The position numbers and the translations under genes were made by a program. From NCBI RefSeq assembly GCF_024643285.1, contig NZ_JAMSLW010000001.1:124001-188000 (forward strand): a stretch of 64,000 nt of DNA. The letters are read 5' to 3'. Under the pieces are notes generated by a model. That model worked only from the letters and a program-made list of their open reading frames with translations. It did not search any database and was not told the origin of the DNA. Source of the DNA: Parapedobacter lycopersici. Lineage in GTDB: Bacteria > Bacteroidota > Bacteroidia > Sphingobacteriales > Sphingobacteriaceae. Below, in pieces: positions 18,501-25,262 of the stretch (positions within the stretch are counted from its first letter, which is position 1; each line of letters starts with the position of its first letter).

Positions 18501-18647
18501 GAACGCATTCCTGCGTTAAGCGCGGGCGTGTCCCTGCGGGTTAACCTGTTCGGTGCCCTGGTATTAGAACCGTATTATGCATTTCCGTTTCAGCGGACTG
18601 ATCTTGAATTCGGTACATTCGGGTTAAATTTCGCTCCGGGCTGGTAG
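15519..18647 (+). CDS. Peptidase-MA / beta-propeller / outer-membrane barrel fusion protein
   Basis: 1042 residues with a signal peptide ending around 'LGAQAQ' (residue 29). The N-terminal part (about 40-240) is gluzincin-like: H143-E-L-V-H147 and the downstream 'LWMVEGMAEYF' with its third ligand Glu. The middle (about 300-590) has several PD40/TolB propeller blades ('NVSPAISPDGKYVAFLSER', 'AWSPDGETLAFSG', 'SFSWDGQKIVFSTDR'). The C-terminal third (about 650-1042) is rich in aromatic alternating beta-strands and ends in 'FGTFGLNFAPGW', like a BamA/surface-antigen barrel. I infer an outer-membrane protein with periplasmic or surface protease and propeller domains. Substrate and role are unknown. 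Confidence 0.8.
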   Translation: MTHFRINRPFYFQVLIGMALCLFALGAQAQYFGQNKMRYKQLDFKVYETPHFNLHYYVQNDSLIRWLAKESEVWYELHQQVFRDTFLRKNPIILYANHPEFQQTTTIQGEIGVGTGGVTEALKTRVVMPVMLINQQTRHVLGHELVHAFQYRVLMEGGDTTRLENIGNIPLWMVEGMAEYFSVGKKDAFTAMWMRDAYLNNDIPSLRAMTENQNRYFPYRFGQAFWSYVGSTYGDTVIMPLFKATAMYGYEMGIRRVFGYDSETLSNLWKNSMINAYRSLPIDTSRAPVGRSILNRQNSGGSMNVSPAISPDGKYVAFLSERDLFSIDLFLADAQSGEIIRKLSSRLTNTDIDEFSFLESAGAFSPDSRKFAFSVFSRGRSKLMAVDVNNGRTLFLEAMGDVTEFGNIAWSPDGETLAFSGLKNGVSDLYLYHLGTKKLTQLTNDAYSDFQPSFSWDGQKIVFSTDRVAWQKRSRDVNIPMNLAVFDLATGEISNIDVFPGANNLNPQFSADNSQLYFLSNSDGFRNMFRYTLSDGTTERMTEYFTGISGITEYSPALSLSANNDVVYSYYRRNEYSVYNAKVADFEPVKVDPLTVNFNAAMLPPPENLGVDVVNANLSNFNLFQRIADNQIDSVGYRPNFKLDYLANSGMGMAVGSRYGAGISSGIQGMFSDILGQNQIFAALSINGEIYDFGGQVAYINQKSRINWGGAISHIPYMSGFSAYGTRPAYDQNGDIIQVPSFETYIIRTFQQQVEAFGAYPFSKHHRFELGGALARYSYRVDNWWQDYIGRGGRDKITNEQASAIFGGNFNAFTIQQANASFVGDNAVFGIAAPLQGFRYRLGMEKYFGDYNFSAYTFDLRKYSRFKPITIAARAYTYMRAGKDENALYPLFLGYPHLIRGYESASFRNNSSVFNFNSMMGTRIAVFNFEIRLPFTGPERLAAIPSSLLFSDLNLFFDAGLAWNSDSKVAFRSTPRLVGTRPNPLDPTQPIEVYERIPALSAGVSLRVNLFGALVLEPYYAFPFQRTDLEFGTFGLNFAPGW

Positions 18648-18685
18648 GATAAAAAGGGAAAACGGGGTCTTCTTATTAGTGTAGA

Positions 18686-18704
18686 CGCGGCAGTTAAAGC
18701 CGCG
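18686..18704. repeat. Short inverted repeat after the barrel gene
   Basis: CGCGGC - seven bases - GCCGCG forms a 6-bp stem 39 bp after the stop at 18647. There is no T-tract, so it is at best a weak terminator. It lies in the 103-bp gap before the amidohydrolase gene, which otherwise contains an AT-rich leader. Confidence 0.35.
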
Positions 18705-18750
18705 ATCACTTGTTTAATCGTTTAAATAACTAACCTTAAATTAAAACCAT

Positions 18751-20025
18751 ATGATGAAAAGAACAGGCTATTACCTATTTGTTGCTATTTTTTGTTTCGC
18801 GGTGCTGCAGGTGCGGGCACAGCAATACGACCTGCTGTTAAAGGGAGGGCACGTCATCGACCCGAAAAACGGGATCGACGGTGTGATGGACGTTGCCATC
18901 GGCAATGGAAAGATTGCCGCAGTGTCCCCGGACATCAATGCCTCACAGGCGAAGAAAGTCGTCGACGCCAAAGGCCTGTATGTAACCCCGGGGTTAATCG
19001 ACCTGCATGGCCATCACTTCTGGGGCACGGTTCCCGACCGGTACCTGAGCAACAGCTTTACTGCGCTGCCGCCTGACGGCTTTACGTTCCGTGCGGGTGT
19101 AACGACCGTTGCCGATGCGGGAGGCGCCGGCTGGAAGAACTTCAATCTCTTTAAGGAACAGGTGATCGACCGCTCGCAGACCCGGGTGCTGGCTTTCCTC
19201 AATATTGTGGGCGAGGGCATGCGGGGTGTGGTTCCCTATGAGCAGAACCTCTTTGATATGGATCCGAAGATGACCACGATGGTTGCCAAAGCGCACCCCG
19301 AGATCATCGGCATTAAAATAGCCCATTACCAGGGCCTGGAATGGGAGCCTTATGAAAAGGCAGCTGAAGTGGGAAGGAATGCCGGTATTCCGGTGATGGT
19401 CGACCTCGGCGGCGCCGGCGCCAGCGATTCCCCGCTGCCGCTCGAAAAGCTGTTTACCGAGGTGCTGCGGCCGGGGGATATCTTGACCCATATGTATGGC
19501 GGTGACCACTCCGGTCACGGTCCGAAGGAGGGAATACTGGACGCAAACGGCCGGGTAAAGCCCTATTGGGTGACCGCACAGAAGAACGGGCTTATCTTTG
19601 ACGTGGGGCATGGCGGCGGAAGTTTCTTTTACCGGGTGGCCGTACCTGCCACCCAGCAGGGATTCTGGCCGAATACCATCAGTACTGACCTGCACACGGG
19701 CAGTATGAACGCCGGTATGAAGGATATGCTTAATGTGGTGTCCAAAATGCTGGATCTCGGTATGCCGCTCGGCGCAGCTATTGAAGCATCCACCTGGAAA
19801 CCTGCGCAGGTGATCCACCGCGAAGAGCTCGGTAACCTCGATGTAGGCGCCGAGGCGGACGTCGCCGTGTTCAGTCTACAGCAGGGCAGGATCGGCTTCC
19901 TGGATTCGTCATTGAATAAAAAGGAAGGCGACAGCAAGCTGCAGGCCGAGTTAACCATCCGGGCCGGACGCGTTGTCTGGGACCTCAACGGTATTGCGTC
20001 GGCCACATGGAATGCGAACCAATAG
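18751..20025 (+). CDS. Exported amidohydrolase/deacetylase (EF_0837/AHA_3915-like)
   Basis: 424 residues with a Sec signal peptide ('LFVAIFCFAVLQVRAQQ', cleavage near residue 24). Amidohydrolase superfamily: 'LLLKGGHVIDPKNGIDGVMD', the metal motif 'PGLIDLHGHHFWG' (HxH-type), a possible bridging Lys in 'EIIGIKIAHYQG', 'DILTHMYGG' and 'ISTDLHTGSM' with the catalytic Asp. The nearest named group is the amidohydrolase/deacetylase family of TIGR03583 type, often linked with SelA-like PLP enzymes in amino-sugar or D-amino-acid catabolism. Exported to the periplasm. It is followed, 10 bp on, by the lipoprotein dehydrogenase, so they form an operon. Confidence 0.85.
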   Translation: MMKRTGYYLFVAIFCFAVLQVRAQQYDLLLKGGHVIDPKNGIDGVMDVAIGNGKIAAVSPDINASQAKKVVDAKGLYVTPGLIDLHGHHFWGTVPDRYLSNSFTALPPDGFTFRAGVTTVADAGGAGWKNFNLFKEQVIDRSQTRVLAFLNIVGEGMRGVVPYEQNLFDMDPKMTTMVAKAHPEIIGIKIAHYQGLEWEPYEKAAEVGRNAGIPVMVDLGGAGASDSPLPLEKLFTEVLRPGDILTHMYGGDHSGHGPKEGILDANGRVKPYWVTAQKNGLIFDVGHGGGSFFYRVAVPATQQGFWPNTISTDLHTGSMNAGMKDMLNVVSKMLDLGMPLGAAIEASTWKPAQVIHREELGNLDVGAEADVAVFSLQQGRIGFLDSSLNKKEGDSKLQAELTIRAGRVVWDLNGIASATWNANQ

Positions 20026-20035
20026 TACTGCCGTT

Positions 20036-21778
20036 ATGAGAACATTACCTTTTTTTCTTATCCTGGTCTTCTTTTGCTGCGTCGGGTGTACACGCATGGC
20101 GGATACACTCCCCCCGGGCGACGCCGACAATGGCGGATTAATTCTCCCCGGTGGATTCGAGGCGGTTACCGTGGTTGACAGCCTGGGGAAAGCCAGGCAC
20201 CTGGCGGTGACTGCCAACGGAGATATGTACGTAAAACTGCGTGACGCACAGCCAAACGCCGGAAATGTAGCCCTGCGGGATACGGATGGCGACGGCAAAG
20301 CCGATAGCATCGTGTTTTTCGGCGACTATGAAGTAACGCCGGGGTATGGCCCGACCGGCATGCGGATTTATAACGATTACCTCTATTTCAGTTCGGCAGG
20401 GGCGGTTTACCGCACCAAGCTGACACCCGGCCAGCTGGTCCCGGAAGGCGAAACGGAGACCATCCTCGTGGACGATTATAAAAATGACGTCCATGGATAC
20501 GAGCACATGGCAAAACCCCTTGCATTTGATAATGAGGGACACCTGTATGTTTCCTTCGGCGCGCCAAGTGATATCTGCCAGCTGGGCGGACGCGTGCCCG
20601 GTGCGCCGGGGCAATTCCCCTGCCCGGAGCTGGAAGACCACGGCGGAATATGGCAGTTTGATGCCAATAAGACCAACCAGACACAGCGCGATGGCAAGCG
20701 GTACGTTACCGGCCTGCGGAGCGTAGTGGGGATGAGCTGGAATTCCGAAAGCAATGCGCTGTATGCCCTCCAGCACGGCCGTGATTACCTCAATACTTCA
20801 TGGCCCGAGTATTACAATGCATGGGACAGCGGCATGCTTCCGTCCGAAGAGTTCTTCCGGCTGGAGGAAGGGGATAATGCCGGATGGCCTTATTATTATT
20901 ACGATCAGCTGCAGGGCAAAAAGCTGCTGAATCCCGAATACGGTGGTGACGGAAAGAAGACGGGGGGCGCCGACAGCATTGCACAGCCATTGATCGGTTT
21001 CCCGGGGCATTGGGCCCCGAACGACCTGCTGTTTTACACCGGCGACCAGTTTCCTGCACGCTATAAAAACGGGGCATTCATCGCATTCCATGGGTCGACC
21101 ATACGTACCCCGTATCCGCAGTCGGGATACTTTGTCTGCTTCGTGCCGTTCCGTGACGGAAAGCCCTCAGGCCCCTGGGAGGTGTTTGCGGACGGTTTCG
21201 CGCAGCAGGACACGATTGTGAATACCAGCGATGCCGCCCACCGGCCCGTCGGGCTGGCCATGGGTCCTGACGGCTCGTTGTATATCAGCGACAGCGTAAA
21301 AGGCACAATATGGCGGGTCATGTTCAAGGGCGACAAAAATGCGTTTGGCGCGACCGAGCTGCAGGCCATGGAAGAACGGAAAATGCGGTCCAATATCAAG
21401 GATCCGGATCCCGTTGCCGATCACCTGGACCGCGGACAGGCGAACGTGGGTGCAACGCTGTATAACAGTTACTGTGCCTCCTGCCACCAGCGGAACGGCC
21501 AGGGCGACAGCAACCGTTTTCCACCGCTGAACGGATCGGAATGGGTTAATGGGGATAAGCGGAAACTGATTGAGTTGACGTTGCAGGGACTGGAAGGGCC
21601 GATTACCGTGAAAGGCCAGTCTTTTAACGGCGTGATGCCGCCCCATGGTTTTCTGGCCGACGATGAACTCGCGAAAATACTGACTTACATCCGATTGAAT
21701 TTCGACAATAACTCCAGCGCGATAAGCGCGGCGGATGTGGCGCGCTCCCGTAAGGCAATTGCGGACAGAACGGAATAG
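20036..21778 (+). CDS. Lipoprotein sorbosone-dehydrogenase-like propeller fused to cytochrome c
   Basis: 580 residues from the ATG at 20036; an in-frame upstream start (19973) lies inside the previous gene. The lipoprotein signal 'MRTLPFFLILVFFCCVGC' gives a lipidated Cys18. Residues about 40-440 form a PQQ-type soluble glucose/sorbosone dehydrogenase propeller ('GLRSVVGMSWNSESNALYAL', 'HRPVGLAMGPDGSLYISD'). A C-terminal monohaem cytochrome c domain has C480-A-S-C-H484 and an axial Met in 'GVMPPHGFLADDELAKI'. It should oxidise a sugar or alcohol in the periplasm and pass electrons on. Operon with the amidohydrolase; its substrate may be the hydrolase product. Confidence 0.88.
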   Translation: MRTLPFFLILVFFCCVGCTRMADTLPPGDADNGGLILPGGFEAVTVVDSLGKARHLAVTANGDMYVKLRDAQPNAGNVALRDTDGDGKADSIVFFGDYEVTPGYGPTGMRIYNDYLYFSSAGAVYRTKLTPGQLVPEGETETILVDDYKNDVHGYEHMAKPLAFDNEGHLYVSFGAPSDICQLGGRVPGAPGQFPCPELEDHGGIWQFDANKTNQTQRDGKRYVTGLRSVVGMSWNSESNALYALQHGRDYLNTSWPEYYNAWDSGMLPSEEFFRLEEGDNAGWPYYYYDQLQGKKLLNPEYGGDGKKTGGADSIAQPLIGFPGHWAPNDLLFYTGDQFPARYKNGAFIAFHGSTIRTPYPQSGYFVCFVPFRDGKPSGPWEVFADGFAQQDTIVNTSDAAHRPVGLAMGPDGSLYISDSVKGTIWRVMFKGDKNAFGATELQAMEERKMRSNIKDPDPVADHLDRGQANVGATLYNSYCASCHQRNGQGDSNRFPPLNGSEWVNGDKRKLIELTLQGLEGPITVKGQSFNGVMPPHGFLADDELAKILTYIRLNFDNNSSAISAADVARSRKAIADRTE

Positions 21779-21781
21779 TAA

Positions 21782-22102
21782 TTAGCCGGCGACGGCACAG
21801 TGCCGGCGGGTCACGGAGAACGTGGCCGTGCGGGACAGGCTGATCCAGTTCGGGTTATACCGGCGGATCAGCCTTTCTTTTTGCATACGGGTATACCGGC
21901 TCAATTCATTGAAACGGGCCAGGGCTGCCGTTTCCGTTGGATGTGCCTCGTGGTACACCAGCCGGGAAACGGTTGACCCGGTATCGGAAAACAAGGCTGT
22001 CAGCTCACGATAGGCCGCGGCGGCCTGGCATAGGTCGGCTGTCATGCCCACATGCAGGCATTTCCGGTTGCTGTCTGTCAGGATATAAACATAAGTGCTC
22101 AT
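21782..22102 (-). CDS. GIY-YIG domain protein
   Basis: 106 residues. The N-terminal 'MSTYVYILTDSNRKCLHVGM' resembles the GIY-YIG nuclease core, with YVYIL in place of GIY and HVGMT in place of YIG. The conserved Arg/Glu of the family may lie in 'AAAAYRELTALF' and 'AHPTETAALARFNELS'. The C-terminus 'RLIRRYNPNWISLS' is like the small single-domain GIY-YIG proteins of Bacteroidota (UPF0213-like). It is probably a structure-specific nuclease or its relative. The gene diverges from the S24 repressor gene 110 bp away and could be controlled by it. Confidence 0.8.
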   Translation of the reverse strand: MSTYVYILTDSNRKCLHVGMTADLCQAAAAYRELTALFSDTGSTVSRLVYHEAHPTETAALARFNELSRYTRMQKERLIRRYNPNWISLSRTATFSVTRRHCAVAG

Positions 22103-22173
22103 CTGTTGAAAAATTATTTTCGGCTAAATTTTGCCATTTAAATTATTGTTGCTAATTTTATTGGCACAATAAT

Positions 22174-22188
22174 ACTAATTTATTTAGT
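22174..22188. promoter_or_regulatory. Candidate operator between GIY-YIG and S24 genes
   Basis: ACTAA - five bases - TTAGT is a perfect 5-5-5 inverted repeat in the AT-rich divergent intergenic region, 25 bp before the S24 repressor ATG. Autoregulatory operators of HTH/S24 repressors often sit here. Only the symmetry supports it. Confidence 0.35.
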
Positions 22189-22212
22189 TAATCAAAATTA
22201 ATTTTCAATTTT

Positions 22213-22986
22213 ATGTCCAACATTGCCAAAAATCTTAAGTACTTACGGAAGAAAAAAGGCCTTACCCAACAGCAGTTTGCGGATGAAATGGGGATAAAGC
22301 GCGCTTCTGTGGGTGCCTATGAAGAGGAACGTGCAGACCCCAAATACGATTTGCTAAAGAAAATCGCTTCGTTCTATGGGCTTACCATGGATGAACTGGC
22401 CAATGACACCATTAATGATAAATGGAAACCGACCCCCCGGGGCAATGCAGCCAACGTACGGGTATTAAGTATTACGGTAGACGGGGAAGACCGGGAGAAT
22501 ATCGAACTGGTTCCGGTCAAAGCCAGTGCGGGCTACCTGAACGGTTATGCCGATCCGGAATACGTTGCTGAGCTTCCCAAATTCAGCCTGCCCATGTTCA
22601 GGCAGGGGACTTACCGCGCGTTCGAGATCAAGGGCGACTCCATGCTGCCGCTGCAGCCCGGAAGCATTGTAATCGCGGAATATGTGGAAAACTGGGTGGA
22701 AATAAAACCCGGCCAGACCTATATAATCATTTCCCGGTCGGATGGTGTGGTATATAAACGTATTGCATTTAAATATAAGGAGGACAAGGGCCTGAAACTG
22801 CTTTCCGATAATAAGAATTATGAGCCGTATTGGGTGGAAGCTGCAGATATACTGGAAGTTTGGCAGGCAAAAGCCTACATCAGCACGCAGCTGCCCGAAC
22901 CCAGTCCGGAACCCACAATGGAAACGCTGACGGCAATGATGGCACAGATGCAGAAAACGATCAGCACGGTGGTTGAAAAGCGTTAG
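22213..22986 (+). CDS. HTH-XRE / S24 peptidase-like repressor (LexA/CI type)
   Basis: 257 residues. An N-terminal XRE helix-turn-helix (about 5-62) reads 'LKYLRKKKGLTQQQFADEMG' then 'KRASVGAYEEERADP'. The C-terminal S24 domain has catalytic Ser143 in 'EIKGDSMLPL' and Lys182 in 'VVYKRIAF'. A possible self-cleavage Ala106-Gly107 lies between them in 'VKASAGYLNGY'. This is the layout of LexA- and phage CI-like repressors that cut themselves after DNA damage. In Bacteroidota such genes often stand in for LexA and control mutagenic repair genes. A Gln- and Met-rich helical tail ends the protein ('TLTAMMAQMQKTISTVV'). Confidence 0.9.
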   Translation: MSNIAKNLKYLRKKKGLTQQQFADEMGIKRASVGAYEEERADPKYDLLKKIASFYGLTMDELANDTINDKWKPTPRGNAANVRVLSITVDGEDRENIELVPVKASAGYLNGYADPEYVAELPKFSLPMFRQGTYRAFEIKGDSMLPLQPGSIVIAEYVENWVEIKPGQTYIIISRSDGVVYKRIAFKYKEDKGLKLLSDNKNYEPYWVEAADILEVWQAKAYISTQLPEPSPEPTMETLTAMMAQMQKTISTVVEKR

Positions 22987-23062
22987 GTTGTGGTTTCCGC
23001 GGCCTGATAAGGAAATCGGAAGCACGCGCGTCGGAATTATCTGACCCGGGCATTTAGTGCAC

Positions 23063-23183
23063 TTCGACGTTTCTTCGACTGTGCTTCGAGTGTTGTTCGG
23101 GTCTTCTTCGAGTGTTGTTCGAGTCTGCTTCGGGACTTGTTCGACCGGGCTTCGACTTCGCTTCGAGTGCGCTTCGAGGCTGC
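23063..23183 (+). repeat. Array of eleven degenerate 11-bp TTCGR repeats
   Basis: TTCG followed by A or G occurs at 23063, 23074, 23085, 23096, 23107, 23118, 23129, 23140, 23151, 23162 and 23173, exactly 11 bp apart without a break. The last base of every unit is C or G; the middle bases vary. Two units are identical (TTCGAGTGTTG at 23085 and 23107). The period is not a multiple of three, so this is not protein-coding repeat drift. It lies after the S24 gene and before rimP. Confidence 0.85.
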
Positions 23184-23206
23184 TCGGCACGCAATCCGTT
23201 GCGTTA

Positions 23207-23275
23207 CGAAGTGCCTCGAACGGACATCGAAGAAGTCCCGGAGAAGGGTCGAACCAACCCCGAACAAGTCCCGCA
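23207..23275 (-). repeat. Inverted partner array of the same 11-bp repeat
   Basis: The reverse motif YCGAA (or variants CGGA, CGCA) appears at 23207, 23217, 23228, 23239, 23250, 23261 and 23272, spacing 10 then 11 bp. The unit CAAGTCCCGCA (23265-23275) is almost the reverse complement of the left-array unit at 23129. The two arrays face each other across about 23 bp, so an imperfect hairpin or cruciform is possible. Confidence 0.7.
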
Positions 23276-23367
23276 GGAAAGCCAACGCCCTGCCATCCGG
23301 CCGGGTCAGTTGTCCGATGTATTTTTATTAACGTAAAACACGGCTTTTTAAAATATAAAAAAATTAT

Positions 23368-23418
23368 TATCTTTGCATCATCTTGAGAAAGAGGGGACAC
23401 TTGATCGTCCCCTTTTTT
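23368..23418 (+). promoter_or_regulatory. rimP-nusA promoter and attenuator-like hairpin
   Basis: TATCTTTG (23368-23375) is a good -7 element in an AT-rich stretch. About 18 bp later GGGGAC (23393-23398), an 8-base loop and GTCCCC (23407-23412) form a stem followed by six T (23413-23418), the form of an intrinsic terminator. It lies before rimP (ATG 23442), so it could terminate early transcripts of the rimP-nusA-infB operon. Confidence 0.6.
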
Positions 23419-23441
23419 AATGCACGTTAATCCCAAAAGGC

Positions 23442-23906
23442 ATGGAAGTAGAAGCTCGGGTTATCGAATTGATCAATGCGAAGATTGCAGATCGGGAAGA
23501 CCTTTTTTTAGTGGGGGTCAAGATGCATTCCAGCGGAAAATTGGAGGTGCTGGTCGACGGTGACCAGGGGATCAGCATCCAGGATTGCGCGGCAATCAGC
23601 CGCCACGTGGGATTCCACCTGGAAGAAGAGGGGCTTATCCATCACGCGTATCGGCTGGAGGTTTCCTCGCCGGGGGTGGATGCACCGCTCACCTCGGTCA
23701 GGCAGTACCGGAAGAATATCGGCCGGAATGTACAGCTGAAATTGCATGATGGCCGGATACGGGAGGGCGCATTACGCGAAGTGACCGATACCGGCATTAC
23801 CATCGAAGAAAAAATAAAGGAAAAAGGGAAGAAAGCGGTTGTTCAGCAAAACACGGTTCCCTTTGATGATATCATAACAACAAAGGTGTTAATTTCATTT
23901 AGGTAA
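23442..23906 (+). CDS. rimP: Ribosome maturation factor RimP
   Basis: 154 residues. N-terminal alpha-beta domain: 'LEVLVDGDQGISIQDCAAIS' and 'YRLEVSSPGVDAPL' (the family SSPGxxRPL signature, here SSPGVDAPL). C-terminal SH3-like domain: 'GRNVQLKLHDGRIREGALRE'. RimP helps mature the 30S subunit. It is the first gene of the usual rimP-nusA-infB order, and nusA begins one base after its stop. Confidence 0.95.
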   Translation: MEVEARVIELINAKIADREDLFLVGVKMHSSGKLEVLVDGDQGISIQDCAAISRHVGFHLEEEGLIHHAYRLEVSSPGVDAPLTSVRQYRKNIGRNVQLKLHDGRIREGALREVTDTGITIEEKIKEKGKKAVVQQNTVPFDDIITTKVLISFR

Positions 23907-23907
23907 A

Positions 23908-25146
23908 ATGAGCAATAATATCAATTTAATTGACTCTTTTCAGGAATTTAAAGAGTTCAAAAACATCGACCGCCCTACGGTCATCAGCGTGCTGGAGGAA
24001 GTCTTCCGGAGCATGATCCGGAGGAAATACGGCACAGATGAAAATTGCGACGTCATCGTGAACCCGGACAATGGCGACTTGGAGATCTGGCGGACAAGGG
24101 TGGTCGTGGAAGATGAATTTTCGGAAGATGACGACCTGGAAATTGAACTGTCAGCAGCGCATAAGTTTGACCCCGATCTGGAAGTAGGTGACGATTATAT
24201 TGAGGAAATCACACTCGAAAGTTTTGGTCGCCGGGCCATTCTGGCTGCCCGTCAGACACTGGTTTCCAAAATTCTGGAGTTGGAGAAGGACGAGGTATTC
24301 AAAAAATACAAGGACCGGGAAGGGGAGCTGATCACAGGTGAAGTATACCAGATATGGAAGAAAGAGACCCTGGTGCTCGACGATGACGGTAATGAATTGA
24401 TTTTGCCAAAAACCGAACAGATACCGGCAGATTATTTTAAAAAGGGCGATAGCATCCGCGCCGTGGTACATAAGGTGGAGATGGTAAACAGTAATCCCAG
24501 GATTATTATTTCCCGTACGGCACCGGAGTTTCTGCAGCGGCTGTTTGAGCTGGAAGTACCCGAAATATTCGATGGTTTGATTACCATCCGTAAAATTGTG
24601 CGGGAACCGGGTGAACGGGCGAAGGTAGCGGTGGAATCTTATGACGACCGCATCGATCCCGTAGGTGCCTGCGTCGGTATGAAAGGGTCGCGGATCCACG
24701 GCATCGTCCGGGAACTGCGCAACGAGAATATCGATGTTATTAACTACACGAACAATAATTCGCTGTATATTCAGCGGGCATTGAGCCCGGCACGGATCGG
24801 TTCCATTAAACTGGACGATGAGAATAAAACGGCTGCCGTATACCTCAAATCGGACCAGGTTTCCCTGGCCATCGGGCGTGGCGGACATAATATTAAGCTT
24901 GCCGGAAAGCTCACCGGTTACGAAATCGATGTATACCGGGAAGCAGATGAAGTGGAGGAAGATGTGGATATTGAAGAATTCGCAGATGAAATTGACAGCT
25001 GGATCATTGATGAATTGAAGCGCGTGGGATTGGATACGGCGAAGTCCGTACTGGCGCTTTCGATAGATGATCTGGTAAAGCGGACTGATTTAGAAGAGAA
25101 TACAATCCAGGAGATTATCCAGGTGTTGCAAGCGGAATTTGAATAA
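23908..25146 (+). CDS. nusA: Transcription elongation/termination factor NusA
   Basis: 412 residues, shorter than E. coli NusA (about 495), lacking the C-terminal acidic repeats as is usual for Bacteroidota. Order: N-terminal RNA-polymerase-binding domain (1-125), S1 domain (about 130-205, 'GEVYQIWKKETLVLDDDGNE'), KH1 and KH2 (about 215-345; 'VGACVGMKGSRIHGIVREL' and 'LAIGRGGHNIKLAGKLTGYE'). It modulates pausing, termination and antitermination. It shares an operon with rimP and infB. Confidence 0.96.
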   Translation: MSNNINLIDSFQEFKEFKNIDRPTVISVLEEVFRSMIRRKYGTDENCDVIVNPDNGDLEIWRTRVVVEDEFSEDDDLEIELSAAHKFDPDLEVGDDYIEEITLESFGRRAILAARQTLVSKILELEKDEVFKKYKDREGELITGEVYQIWKKETLVLDDDGNELILPKTEQIPADYFKKGDSIRAVVHKVEMVNSNPRIIISRTAPEFLQRLFELEVPEIFDGLITIRKIVREPGERAKVAVESYDDRIDPVGACVGMKGSRIHGIVRELRNENIDVINYTNNNSLYIQRALSPARIGSIKLDDENKTAAVYLKSDQVSLAIGRGGHNIKLAGKLTGYEIDVYREADEVEEDVDIEEFADEIDSWIIDELKRVGLDTAKSVLALSIDDLVKRTDLEENTIQEIIQVLQAEFE

Positions 25147-25195
25147 CGCTGCCACCGGTAACGCCTCGTGCCTGTCTTTTTTATTTCTTGTTGAA

Positions 25196-25229
25196 TTTGC
25201 CAATAAACATATAAAAAAATATATTTTTG
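25196..25229 (+). promoter_or_regulatory. Internal promoter upstream of infB
   Basis: TTTG at 25196-25199, a 22-bp spacer and TATTTTTG at 25222-25229 fit the Bacteroidota consensus, 34 bp before the infB ATG. AGGAG at 25245-25249 is a clear Shine-Dalgarno, rare in this window. infB may therefore be expressed beyond the operon transcript. Confidence 0.5.
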
Positions 25230-25262
25230 TATCAGCACAAAAAAAGGAGCTAGATAAATTAG

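Noticed and set aside
23063-23275. CRISPR array
   Set aside because: Units are only 11 bp, degenerate and without unique spacers of 30 bp or any cas gene nearby.
22465-23436. Reverse-strand open frame of 323 codons across the S24 gene and the repeat array
   Set aside because: Its first half is antisense to the S24 gene and the rest is a translation of the 11-bp repeats, which cycle through all frames. No start signal or recognisable domain.
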